Source: Ziziphus jujuba
Lineage: Eukaryota > Streptophyta > Magnoliopsida > Rosales > Rhamnaceae
NCBI RefSeq assembly: GCF_031755915.1
Contig: NC_083388.1
Span: 17,423,001-17,487,000 of the forward strand
Direction: 5' to 3'
DNA length: 64,000 nucleotides
How positions within the stretch are numbered: the first letter of the stretch is position 1; each line of letters starts with the position of its first letter. Positions 46,040 through 57,489 of this stretch are shown here, piece by piece. A model generated the notes under the pieces. The model did not search any database. It was not told where the DNA came from and saw nothing but the letters and a program-made list of their open reading frames with translations. The position numbers and the translations under genes are program-made.

Positions 46040-47785
46040 TGGATACCCAATTCTAAGGGCATTGCCTTCAACGGTCCGAAAATCATAACTATGAAATTGA
46101 AAGTGGCAGAGTCAATATGAAATCTCAGATTTCAGACAGCCAAAACAGAGAACAATTGCAATTGCCACTGCTATGCTCAGCTGAAGCTGATCAGCCATAG
46201 TTTTAGAGCAAACTTCTATTTTTTTTTTTTAAATAAATAGGAAACTTCTATTCTGTCTATAATGGCATGGATCATTATACGTAATATCACACTATTAAAT
46301 GCACAAAAAATATCCAATCAAAATGACTTGTCCGTGATGTAACCCTTGAACCCTGTATTATTTGTTTGTGTATGTATATATAATATATTAAAAATGACTG
46401 AAATATCCGTACCCAAACCTAACCCATATTTATAGGATCATGTTGGGTTGTTTTGGTCATGGATTTTGGATTTTTCCTCTTATTATTTTCATTATCATTT
46501 AGTGTTCTTGAGTTCTTCTCAAAGTTAGTGCACTGTGTTTATTGTGACTTGCAATTTGAGAATGTATGGGAGTTTATTATAATTTCCTTTTAATTATCTC
46601 TTACTTTATATATATATATGTAGACATATGTGAATCCAAGGTTGAATAGCATAATTTCTATAGGAGCTTAATATTCTTGCTAAGGAAAATATATAAATAC
46701 ACCATGAAACGCATATTTAGCTTTTAAGGGGATAATCCATGTTTTTTCAGCAAATAATTATAAGTTTGAATTCTTTAGGGGTATGATATATATTTTAAAA
46801 AAAAAAGGGCGATTTCATGATCAAGTTTTAAATTCAAAATTAAACTTACAATTATCACAACTAGTCATTATTAACTGGATTATTCGAAAACAATAAGACG
46901 TGTCGATATATGTTTCTTTTTAAATAATTTTAACATTAAAAAAAAAATAGTGCTATAAGCATCAAATGGTTAAAAAAATTATTAGATGATGTGGCGTAGT
47001 TTTTTTTTATTTTTATTTTTATATAATTTGCAATGATTTTTCTTCTTTGTTTTGATGTTTTAAAACTACAAGTTAATTTTTTAATTATAAATTTAAATAC
47101 TTTATCAACTAAATTAATTTTATCTGATAAAAAAAATAATATCAAATATACCAAATTATATATATTTATATCACTATTTCACAAAAGATGTGTAAGATAA
47201 TAATATCATCATTTAATACTTTCTTTTTGGTAATAAATATTTTATTTAGTACTTGAAAAAATATATAGACAGTCTTCATTATCAAAAGATTAAAATTATG
47301 CGTCAAACTTGGAAAGTACTACTTTAATCATAATTTCAGAACTATTTTAATTTGAGTTTTTTTTTTTTTTTTAAATATTATTTCAATTTGAGTTATAACA
47401 GAGAAAAGAATATACCTGTATAAGTTTGGAAAGGGAATGGTGATGATTGGGAGTTGAGCGGTGTGTTTTTTCTTATTATCTTATTATTAAAAGAAATTAA
47501 TCAAATAATGATTGTAGTAGTAAGTTGTAACACAATGATTCATCCCATATGGTCTTAAAAATTACTATATAAACTCAAAGATTGAAATGAGTTCCTGAAT
47601 AATAATTCCTATTAAGGACAATATTTTTTGGGTAATAAAGAATATATGTTTCTTATTATTCCTTAAAACACATATAGTTCAAATCTACCCATTTTCTCAA
47701 ATTTGTTTTCCCAAAAAATAAAAATAAAAAATCCAAAAACAAAATTCAGAAAAATAAAACAAAAAAAAAAATAAGAAAAGCAAGA

Positions 47786-48009
47786 GAGAGTGTGAGAGAG
47801 AGAGAGAGAAAGAGAGAGTCCACTGTAGCTACTGTGTCATCCATCGAATCAGCCAAAAAAGAATACCAGAAAATAAGGAGGGGAGAGAGAGAGAGAGAGA
47901 GAGAGAGCTTCGGCTTCGTCCTATCCCTCTCGACTGGCTATCTCTGTCAATATCTGAGCTTTGAAGCTCCCCAGCCAGACCACCCATACAAACACACACG
48001 TTTACTCTT

Positions 48010-48041
<32 letters not shown>
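47786..48041 (+). promoter_or_regulatory. GA-rich then CT-rich microsatellites in SOSEKI leader/promoter
   Basis: (GA)n at 47,786-47,818 and 47,886-47,909 and (CT)n at 48,013-48,042 lie about 700-950 bases before the SOSEKI start codon. GA/CT tracts in this place are bound by plant BBR/BPC GAGA factors and are common in 5' leaders. GA and CT blocks could pair in RNA. A TA/poly-T stretch ending 'ttttacag' at 48,392-48,399 looks like an intron acceptor, so part of the leader may be spliced. Confidence 0.5.
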
Positions 48042-48045
<4 letters not shown>

Positions 48046-48357
48046 GTGCATTAAATGCGGGCGTTTGGGCTTGGGCTTCCACTCCACTTCCACTCCATTA
48101 TTTGATTCAAAACCTCTCCGCCATTCTTTTTTTTTTGTTTTTAAAATATGTTTTCCCCTCTGGAGATCCTTTTCAAGTTCTCTCTCACTTCTTCTACTTG
48201 TTTTCTGGTCCTCATTATCTTTTGCTTCTTCGTCTCCCCTGATTTTTTTCTCTCTCTTTTTTCCATTGCCGCTTAAATTTTCTTTGTTTTTTTTTATTCC
48301 TTCTCGGAAAAAGAAACTGTTTTCGAATTGCTTACTTCTTTGAAATTGTTTTTGATA

Positions 48358-48388
<31 letters not shown>

Positions 48389-48725
48389 TTTGTTTTACAG
48401 ATTTTTACGGGGTGTTATTGGTTTTGTTTCTGCATGATCTGTTTCGTAGGCATTTCGGAGTGTTCGAAGCTCATTTTCGGATCTGATTTTTTTTTTTTCC
48501 GTTTTTTTTGTCCAAACTTTCTCTGCGGATGGTTCAGAAACTCACATGGTGTCTATTTTCCTGCTGTTGATTGATTAGGACTGGAGCTTTTTTGTATAGC
48601 TTCTTTTTCAAGAAAGCTTTCGAAATTTTAAGGAAAAAATTAATTTAAAAAAGAAGAAGAAGAAAACGGTGCGCTTTTTCTCTGTGCGACGGTTTTGATA
48701 GGGCATTTTGAGCCGGTGAAACGGA

Positions 48726-51301
48726 ATGGAAACGAGGATGAAAAAGTACCGGCAGGTGAGTCCGGAGAGAGCCAAAGTCTGGACGGAGAAGTCGCCTAAG
48801 TACCATCAGAATCGCAAAGTGCCGGTGGTTTACTACCTCTGCAGGAATCGGCAGCTCGAGCATCCTCATTTCATGGAGGTCCCGCTCTCGTCCCCTGAAG
48901 GTCTCTACCTCAGAGGTATTTTATTTTACAAACAGAAACCATCTCTTAAATTTACTTTTATCCCACACTGATTGAATTCATTCAATTTTTGAGGAATTTT
49001 TACTTTTTAGTTTTAAGTATGTGTTTGCTTGCAGATGTGATTGACAGGCTTAACGTTCTTAGAGGCAGAGGCATGGCTTCCATGTATGCATGGTCTTCTA
49101 AAAGGTCAAATTCTCTGTCTCCTATTGGTCTTCTATCTCAAACGTTTGATAAAATTTAAGCTAGAAATTATTAGTTTCCTGAAGGCTTTGTTGTTAATGT
49201 ATCTGGGTTGATTTTACAATTGATGCAGAAGTTACAAGAGTGGTTTTGTTTGGCATGATCTCTGCGAAGATGATCTTATCCATCCTGCCCATGGAAACGA
49301 GTACGTCCTTAAAGGTTCTGAACTCTTTGAAGAATCCAATTCAGGTAGATGGGGACATTAGAGTATCAACTTCCTTATTGTTGGTTGCTTGTAATACTCA
49401 TTCTCAAATTCGAGCTTTTCCCTTCTATCCTTGGTTTTTTCTGATTAAATACAATGTGAAGAAAATGAGATCTGACAGCTGAAATTTTCTATTTCCAGGT
49501 CGATTGAGCCCCGCTATGAATGTCAAAATACAGAACTTGAAACAATTACCCGAACCCACATCGTCTAGAAGCCAAGATGATTCATCTTCGTCGTCGAGTT
49601 TGAATGGAAAAGAAACAAAACATTCTCAAGAAGAAGATCTTTCTCCTCCAGCTGAACGCCCAAGTTCTTCTGGTGTCTCTCCGGAGTCTGGAATTGGACA
49701 GAATTCAACTTGGACCGGTTCTTTGAGTTTGACTGAGTACAAAATTTACAAGAGTGAAGGTCTAGCCGATGCTTCAACGCAGACAGAAGAAAATGTGCGC
49801 AGAACTAAAGCCCGAGATACCTGTACAAGAGGTGTCTCCACAGATGATGGGTCATTAGAACATGGCTGTGGTGAGAATTATCAACAACGTAGGAAGGAAA
49901 ACTCTGAGATATGCGGCGATTCAGTTTCCCCTCCTCCATCGTCTTCTAGTGCTTCATCGTCTGGTGGGAAGACTGAAACTCTAGAGTCTCTAATTAGGGC
50001 TGATGCTAGCAAGATAAACAGTTTTAGAATTCTTGAAGAGGAAGAGCTTAGAATGCCAAACAATGCAAGGCTCAAAGCTACCAATGTTCTGATGCAATTG
50101 ATATCTTGTGGGTCTATATCAGTTAAGGATCATAGTTTTGGCCTGATTCCAACCTACAAGCCAAGGTTTTCCCATTCAAAATTTCCATCCCCACTTTTCT
50201 CGACTTCAGTTATGATGGGAAAGTTTGACTGCCTGTCGGAGCATTCTAAATTGATGGGTTTGAGATTGGAAGATAAAGAATATTTCAGTGGGAGCTTGAT
50301 TGAGACTAAAATGCTCAAAGATGATGGACTTTTGGATCTAAAGCGTTCATCTTCCTATAACGCAGACAGGTATGTCTGATATCTTATCTTTGAACTTTTC
50401 CTTCTGTTGGACGTTTTTCATTTATCTTTGAGAATTTTGTTACTCAGTTTTGAATTGATTTATCGTTCTAGTTGGTATGGTAATTTCCTAGTACTAGATA
50501 GGTAGCTTGAGAGTAGCTCAATTTGGTTGGTTCGTTGATTAGGAATAGGAAACCATGCAGGGTAAAGGTGAGAGAGAAGTTTCAGTTTTTGAGTTGCTCT
50601 ACATGGTGCAGCTCCAGTTTGTGTCTGCCAGAGTTTTGAACTTTGGTGGACCACCTGCTTGATTCTTAATTCAAGAGATAGAACTTTGGTAATGCTATAA
50701 GAGAAACCATCCTTTTTGAGATGCATATGTGAAGCGTGTAAGTAAATATAAGTTTCTGGATGTTTGGTGACCATCAATCCCATGCTAAAAAATGAAGCTT
50801 TTGTCTTAATATCAAGATAATAGCTTGCTAAGCTGAATTCCTGAATAGCCAGGTCGTCAAAGTTATTCAAATGCTTCAAGATAAGAAGTGAAAACTTTGA
50901 ACAAATTTACCATATTTAATGGGAGCTGGTCATTACTAGTCACTCTTCCATTGCTACAATGTATTGTTCACATGCTCAAATTATGACCTTGCAGGACTCG
51001 TAAGCAACTGGATTCAATTGAGGTCAAAGAGGAGTCTACATCAGGAAGATCAAAATGCATACCCCGATCCATCAAGGCTTCACTTACAAAGCAACCCCGA
51101 AGTGAATCTATGAGATCCCCTGCTTCTGATAGGCCAAGAAACTCTTCTGATGGAGTCGATGGCTCACAAACGATTACTTCCTGCGTATCTACTGGTGCTA
51201 GTAAAAGAATGACAGAGCCCTTGATTGAAAAGCAATCTCAATCAAAGAGGCTGGATTCTTCCAGAGAGGAAGAGAAGGTTATCAAAATTGAAGAAAGTTG
51301 A
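48726..51301 (+). CDS. SOSEKI (UPSTREAM OF FLC / DUF966) polarity protein
   Basis: Exons: 48,726-48,915, 49,035-49,104, 49,229-49,344, 49,499-50,369, 50,995-51,301. All introns are GT-AG, and phases join correctly. About 516 residues. SOSEKI proteins collect at cell corners and edges and polymerise through a DIX-like domain to mark polarity axes. Here the DIX-like domain (about residues 20-115) runs from [19 protein letters not shown] through exon 2 ([20 protein letters not shown]) to exon 3 ([19 protein letters not shown]). Later blocks are STQTEE and the conserved [16 protein letters not shown]...[15 protein letters not shown] region. The start ATG follows a purine-rich context and gives the family start [15 protein letters not shown]. 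The final exon is uncertain: without further splicing it ends IEES at 51,299-51,301. A donor at 51,297 joined to 51,403 would end at 51,428. Confidence 0.93.
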
Positions 51302-51402
51302 GTATTTGATTCCTTATCTTCACATTAGATGCTCAAAATTATCAAAGATATTCTTATTGTACTTGTCAATATGATTGACGGTAATTAATTTGCTTTAATC
51401 AG

Positions 51403-51472
51403 GCTTGCTTCGGGAGCTCGGGTTATAATCCTATCCAAAGCGCCTTGCGAGTCTGCCATGATTGACAGCTAA
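51403..51472 (+). other. Probable former last coding exon of SOSEKI, out of frame
   Basis: After a good acceptor (tttaatcag) the sequence encodes, in one frame, LASGARVIILSKAPCESAM-IDS and then TAA (51,470-51,472). This looks like the conserved C-terminal GARVII.SKAP end of many SOSEKI proteins. To enter that frame, exon 5 would need to end one base later, at AAAG, but the only GT donor is at 51,297 (AAA|GTTGAGT). As read, splicing yields AGC TTG CTT... and a stop at 51,426-51,428. One missing G at the donor would explain this. Confidence 0.5.
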
Positions 51473-53743
51473 TATAATGGAAAGATAAAAGACAGCTATC
51501 CATCTCAATGCCTGTTTTTCATTCTGTAATACTTCTAGTTATCAGGTTTTTGTTTAGAATTTGAAATGATGCTAAAATTTGTTGGTGGGGGTCCATATGA
51601 TGATTTTTGTATACCTGGAAAGTCAAAAGATACAGGGCAAATCACTTATTTGCACAGATAAGTGGTAGGTTGTTGTGGTCCAACTCCTTCCTTAGTAGGG
51701 GGTTGGATTTTTGGGTCAGGTCTTTGAACGGGGGGATTGTAATTTGTACCTTTTACTGCAACTACAGTTTTAAAAATCTTTCATTTACAATTTTCTTGTT
51801 TTGTTTCAGAACAGTTGACAATCCTTGTCTTGGAAACTCAAAAGACAAAGTATTGACCAGGCAAAGTCCAGACTTAGGGTGCGTTAATCCTGTTATATTG
51901 CCAAGATGCTTTTTGGGGTTCCCCCCATTTTTGAATTTGAGACTGACCCACCAAAGCAGAATTCAGTAATGAAAGAATGGGATCCCATGTAAAATGTGGT
52001 TGAATCTCAATTAAATAAAAAAGTACTTTTTTGGACTCGATTTTCAAAGTGAAAAGGCTCTTTTAAAAAGTCAAAGTGACTTGGTTTTATAGCATGAATT
52101 GATACTTTCCTTCACTTTTTTCTTTTCCCCCCTCTTTGTTTAATCAAAAAGCTCTTTTGCTTGATTCACTTAAGGCGTTAAATTATTCCTGTGTCTGCTT
52201 GCCTCTTTGAATGTGCAAGAAGCAAAAGAAAAAGGCAGACAAGTAAATTTGAATTGCTTGGGTTTTATTTTTATAGATTGGATAAATAAGATCTTCATCT
52301 TTCAAATTATGGTGGCAGGGGAGGGAGCAATAGAGCATGGCCTGTAAAAAAAGTTGTAATCACGTGTGAGACAGCTTTTATTCGATGCTCGGAATTTAGG
52401 CTTTCTAGAGTGAGAGAGATAGGTACTGTATTTGGAGTAAATGGGGCGTGTGAAGGGTTTTTCCTCTGGAGTTGTGCAAGTGTGAGAATAGGTTATTTAT
52501 TGTTTTTGTTTGCTTTTTTTTTTTTTTCTTTCAAGTGGCAAAAGTAAGACCTCGAAGACCGAGAATAATCTTTACTTGCTGAACAGCACAAACTTAGAGC
52601 TTACTCAAAGCTAAATGACAAGTTGTGCAGGGAAGCAGTTAGAATAAAGCCATTGTGCAAGTAAAGGTTGAGCTCGATGAGATCAGATAGTGTGTTCTAA
52701 TGGTGATATCATTGCTGCTGCTGCTGCTTTATGGCCTCAGAGATGGTGATGCCTATTCTTTCATTCGATTTAGGGTGGGGAATTTATTATGCATCAAGTA
52801 TTTGCAGCTTTTTTTTTTCCTGTCACTTTCCATATATGGATATCATGGATGATGAATGTGTTACATTTTGGAGTTTTTCTTAATTATTCTCTAATCAACA
52901 ATTAAAAGCTCATATGGATTTCATGACGTCAAGGCCTGTTTGGCATAAGTTGTTAAATGCTGCTTTTAAGACTTCAAAGTATTTAGACAGTTTTCTGAGA
53001 AAACTTCAGAAAATTAAAAGTGAATGGAGTTTTTCAACAAGCTCACGTACATAAGAATAAATTGTAAGTTTAATAAAAATAAAAATAAAAAAAATAAAAA
53101 AATTGTAAAGAAGCAGAACAAAAAATTATCCTCAACTTGACCAAGAAGCTTGATTTTTGTGAGCGACTCAACAAAGATAACAAAATAGGATTTTTGACCC
53201 TCTGGCTTATTCGGCAATTGGGAAGAATTTACTTTCTGCTTGATTTCCAAAGCATTTGAGCAAGCCAAGCATTACCTTATATTTTCATTAAGTCACAAAA
53301 CAGCAAGTCAAAGTCAGGAGACGCTCTTCCAATTTGTGGAATTGGACCCCATGTGTTGGTTCATGCAGACTTTAAGTATGTTTGCAAGAAAGATGTCCTT
53401 CACCAGGCTATGCTTCAGGGGTCAGATCCCAAAATTCTATATGAGAATACAGCCACCACTTTAAAAGACAGTTTTCCACCATCTTTAATGTTTTATTATT
53501 CTTGCTTGTCTGCTGAACCAATATACATATTAAAATTCTATATATATAACATTAAATATAATGTATATGTATATATATATATATATATATTGTCTGTCTG
53601 TTTCTTCCTCACCTAACTACTGGCAATTGCAATGTTGACAAAACAGCAACATCCCTTCTCCTCATCTAACAAACAGCAACTTGTGGTATCCCTGCCTTGG
53701 ATAACCATACTTCCACTTCTTACCCTTTCCTTGTAAATTTATT

Positions 53744-53776
<33 letters not shown>

Positions 53777-54532
53777 TTTTCACATCTTTGTTTATATGAG
53801 TGTCTAATTGTCTGCATTCAATAAAGATGCAGCAGGATTAAGATAACCCTAACTCCCTGCTGCTATTACTCTGTACTTTTTCAAGTCCTTGACTGTCTCA
53901 TGGATTTGTTTAAAAATCTAATATAGTTTTTACTTACAATTGTTTGTACCTATGCATAGGCTCGAGTGAAAAGACTATAAATAACTGCTCTAAGCAGAGC
54001 ACCCTCCAGGCATTCACCATGGTATTAAACTATTAGTTATTCCACTTCCCATGGTTGCCCACTGTAGCACTCCGAATAAAATTTTATTTTATTTATTGTA
54101 ATTTCGAAGAATTGTCCAAATTGCCTGATTGGTTGGTTTTATAACCAGTTTCTAGATTTCGATTAGAATTCCTCTGGACTGGTTTGACTTCAAGCAACAT
54201 TAGAGAGGGAATATGAAATGGGAGGCCAATGGCTAATGGGTTGTGGAAGTTGCTTTAGTAATTCATTGTTAGAAACTTATTAGAGAAGAAAGACTTGTGC
54301 TTTTATTCATAACTAAAATTTTTAATACACGAATGCAATTTGGATTAAGCTAATAATTTCCTAAAGGAAAAAAAAATGTGCTACTTGCCTATAAGCACAA
54401 CTACTTTAACATATTAGTTTATGACAAGACTTTTTTTTTTTTTTTTTCCCCCTCTTTTTCAGGCTATCTTTTTTGCTCCACTTGGAAAAAGAATGGTTAG
54501 TTCATTGGAAAGTCTTTTTTTCAAGCCAGTGG
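51473..54532. other. Convergent intergenic region between SOSEKI and CHYR1-like gene
   Basis: Contains the 3' UTRs of both genes. Noted features: 'aaggcctgtttggcataag' at 52,931-52,949, a motif common at MITE ends, without a matching second end; a (TA)n tract at 53,568-53,590; and a (TTA/ATT)n tract at about 53,740-53,776. No further coding homology was recognised. Confidence 0.6.
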
Positions 54533-57137
54533 TCATCTCACTATCTCAGCCACATCTGAGGAGCATGAAGCAGCAGGACCTCCTTGTGTCTGTCTTGTAT
54601 TGTAGGATTTGCAATTGAGGCATTTGTGTGCTACAATGTGGAAATTAACTTCATTTTTGGCTCCACAGTCATTGCAGAGGATCCATACCTAATCGAATGC
54701 AAAAATTCAATTACAGATAATAGATGGATTGATACTTGACGCTCTATAAGTAAACTTTTCACTTCCTGTTTAGACACTTACCATCTTGTTTCGGTATATC
54801 TCAGGCATTGGAGTTGAGGCAACCTACAGTAACATATTTGTAAATAAGTATTAGACAATGAAAATTTTGCTATTTGGTCTAAGCTCATAATCATTTGTTT
54901 TTTGTTTGGAAGAAACAAAATTAAAAATAGTTTAAATACCACTTCATCAAGCTTTTTCCACACTTTAGACATATCATAGATGGACTTCGAGCAAACAGGG
55001 CAAGAATATCTGCAAGATGAATGCAGAATTGATTAGTCACGAGCTCTAGGTTTACCAAGGAGTTTTAAACAGATGGGCAGTTAAAAATTATTCGAGCATA
55101 GAAAGTTGTTAAACGAAAATTATTTAAGGAAATATAACAAAGTGAAGAATTATCTTCCTACGATATTATCATTACATATAAATATGTAACATTGCTCTAG
55201 TGATGTATAGATGCACAATACATGTTTTGCAAAAGTGAGAAAGATTTTAGAGCTTACTGAAAATGGAGCTCCATCTCTTTAAGACAGTCCAAATGTATTG
55301 TATGTCCACAAGGTAAGACAGAAATGTCTTTCCTCGAATCAAACAGAAACTGCATACCAAAATGGAAGAGTTTTTCTGGCTTGAGAACAAAATTAACTTT
55401 CAAATACTTAATAGTCCAGAATAATGTTTAGGATTTAATTACCTCAAAGCAAACAGGGCAGTTATGATGCATAGCCCTTTCAACACAAGGATGTCCACCT
55501 TCCATTAACTTAGAGTAGCAACATCCTAAAGCAGAAATATGTAAAATGTTAAAAACTCAGTTTATGTGAAAATGAGAAACAATATAATAGAAAAGAAGGG
55601 AAATAATGTCCATAGTGGAATTATATTTTCTCCCTTACCGCAATTGTTACAATGGAAGAAATTTTCCTTGCCTCCGGTTCTGCGTAAACAAATACAAGAT
55701 AACACTATTAAGAAGATGTTCTGTGATGAAATTCTTTTAGCTATGGAGAATGAATGAAATTGAGAAAAGTTGCATAGATTGGTAAAATACCTGCATATTC
55801 CACAGTCATCACAGTGATATTGATTTTTTGAAGTCTGAAACATGTGAGAAATTTGTTTTATAAGCAATTATTGAAATGTATAGACCAGATACAGAAAGTT
55901 TACCAATGAAGATGGAACTAGAAGAAAAAGATTTCTTTCTCGTTAGTGGGGCAGAAATAAACCTCCATCTAAAATTATGAATTTTACTTGAAACTTACAT
56001 CATCATCGAAGAACTTGCATATACTGCAAAAGTACTTTCCCATGCAAACTCCACAGCCAACGCAATATTGCTGGACCTGGTAAAGTTTAAGGACAATAAT
56101 TAGATCAAATTCCCACTTGCAATAAACTTTGTTAGGTTTTTGAACTCAATTTCAGGAATAAGGAACTCACATCTTGCTCTGTTTCACATAGGGAGCAGAT
56201 GACCTGCAAGTCAAATAGAATATCATATAAAAACAATTAAAGACAAAACTACCAAGAAAGAAACAAAGCACGTTAACAAGTCGCATAAAAAAAAGCAACA
56301 AGTTGGTAAAAAATATAATTTCATATATTAATCCAAGGGAAAAAAAAAAAAAAAAATACCAACTCTATCGGGACATCTCCAGAAGAAAGATTTGGCAAAG
56401 AGGAAAAAAGGCACAGAATGGAAAACATTCAATGTGAATATCACCAGCCCAAATACAGAGTCTAAATCTGTTTAATTTTCAATTCAGGAAAAACATTAAG
56501 AAGTAAAAACATACAAAAACACTAGATTTGATAGTGACAACTATCATCTTCGTTAATTTCATCTATTCCTAAAGTTGCATTATCTTCACGGCCAGATACA
56601 TAAGTGATTAGAATTTAGATTGCAAACCTTTTCAACTTCTTGGCGGGGAAGATCATGTCGATCTAAGGGATTCGTTTCCAAAGAATTCTGTTCATGGGGG
56701 AAAAAAAAAAAATTAATTCTGCCATGAATTAAAAAAAAAAAGAAAAAAAAAAAGGTTCCTTATAAAAACATAGAATTTATTATACCTTTGCTTCATCATG
56801 GCAATGCCTGCAATCAAAAATCTCATTGCAACAGGGAGCTCTTATCTTGCATCTCCTTCTATAATGTGAGCATCTAAAAGAGAAAAAAAGCAAACCCAAA
56901 TACGGAATCAGAAACCCAATAAAAGCAAAAGACAGAATTTCACATATTACCATTTTAGCTGATAAAATTTGAATTTGAACAAAAAAAAAAAAAAAAAGGA
57001 GTGAAGTGGCAAAAGATAACAGACCCAAAATCCCCAGATGCAAGCTCGGCGGGAGACATAATTGTGTCACAACATTCATTGGATTCTACTCCATGAGAAG
57101 GAGAAGAAAATGGAGCCAGAAGAACTTCACTCTTCAT
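54533..57137 (-). CDS. CHY zinc-finger and RING E3 ubiquitin ligase, CHYR1/RZFP34-like
   Basis: Twelve exons on the minus strand: 57,137-57,025; 56,873-56,786; 56,687-56,628; 56,203-56,171; 56,076-55,999; 55,834-55,791; 55,679-55,639; 55,525-55,443; 55,349-55,258; 55,009-54,940; 54,823-54,782; 54,688-54,533. All introns are GT-AG and the sum is 900 bases (299 residues), the usual family size. Domains: CHY zinc finger (about 38-110, [20 protein letters not shown]), CTCHY zinc finger (about 112-180, [20 protein letters not shown]), RING-H2 (about 176-225, [24 protein letters not shown]) and a C-terminal zinc ribbon ([22 protein letters not shown]). Arabidopsis CHYR1 acts in ABA, stomatal and drought responses, and MIEL1 targets MYB factors. 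The same type of role is inferred here. Confidence 0.95.
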
Positions 57138-57353
57138 TTTGTGTTAATATCTGTGCCACCCGTAAACAGACTAAGCATTTACAAGAAAATAAAACCCCAC
57201 CAAAAAATTGAAATCGAAATATGAAAGATTGAAGATTGAAAGAGAGAGAAAACCCACAATGAAGTATGGAAGATGAAAGCGCTATTCCCAACAGTAAACA
57301 AACTCCAATTCAGGTTCACTACCACCACCATCCAGTAGGACCAATCCAATTGC

Positions 57354-57362
57354 TTATATATA
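57354..57362 (-). promoter_or_regulatory. TATA box of the CHYR1-like gene
   Basis: Minus-strand TATATAAGC about 220 bases before the start codon, which would give a leader of roughly 190 bases. It is the only TATA-like match at a suitable distance. Confidence 0.5.
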
Positions 57363-57479
57363 CATACATTCACTCTCAAAATTAACAATTTTCCCAAAAA
57401 AAAAAAAAAACCTCCTTTTTAAGAAAGTCCTCTTCATCTATCTTAAAACAAAAGTCATGCTACGCTATTCTGACATGGC

Positions 57480-57487
57480 GACACGTC
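57480..57487. promoter_or_regulatory. ACGT-core element upstream of the CHYR1-like gene
   Basis: GACACGTC, an ACGT-core site of the type bound by bZIP factors, lies about 120 bases upstream of the TATA box. ABA-responsive regulation of CHYR1 is known in Arabidopsis. Relevance here is inference. Confidence 0.35.
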
Positions 57488-57489
57488 AG

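Larger units (their letters stand above)
43906..47700. other. Single-copy intergenic region with LINE remnant
   Basis: From the end of unit 3 to the SOSEKI leader. Apart from the LINE remnant at 44,282-44,650 and the short tandem duplication at 45,951-46,039, no gene, RNA gene or transposon end was recognised. It is AT-rich with many A/T homopolymers. Confidence 0.6.

Noticed and set aside
47792..48343. 183-codon open frame in the SOSEKI leader
   Set aside because: Made of GA/CT microsatellites and T-rich sequence (Ser/Leu/Phe runs); no conserved domain.
51607..51969. 120-codon open frame after SOSEKI
   Set aside because: Probably 3' UTR or flank; no homology and no splice context linking it to the gene.
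52931..52949. MITE terminus 'ggcctgtttggcataag'
   Set aside because: No matching inverted end or target duplication could be found nearby.
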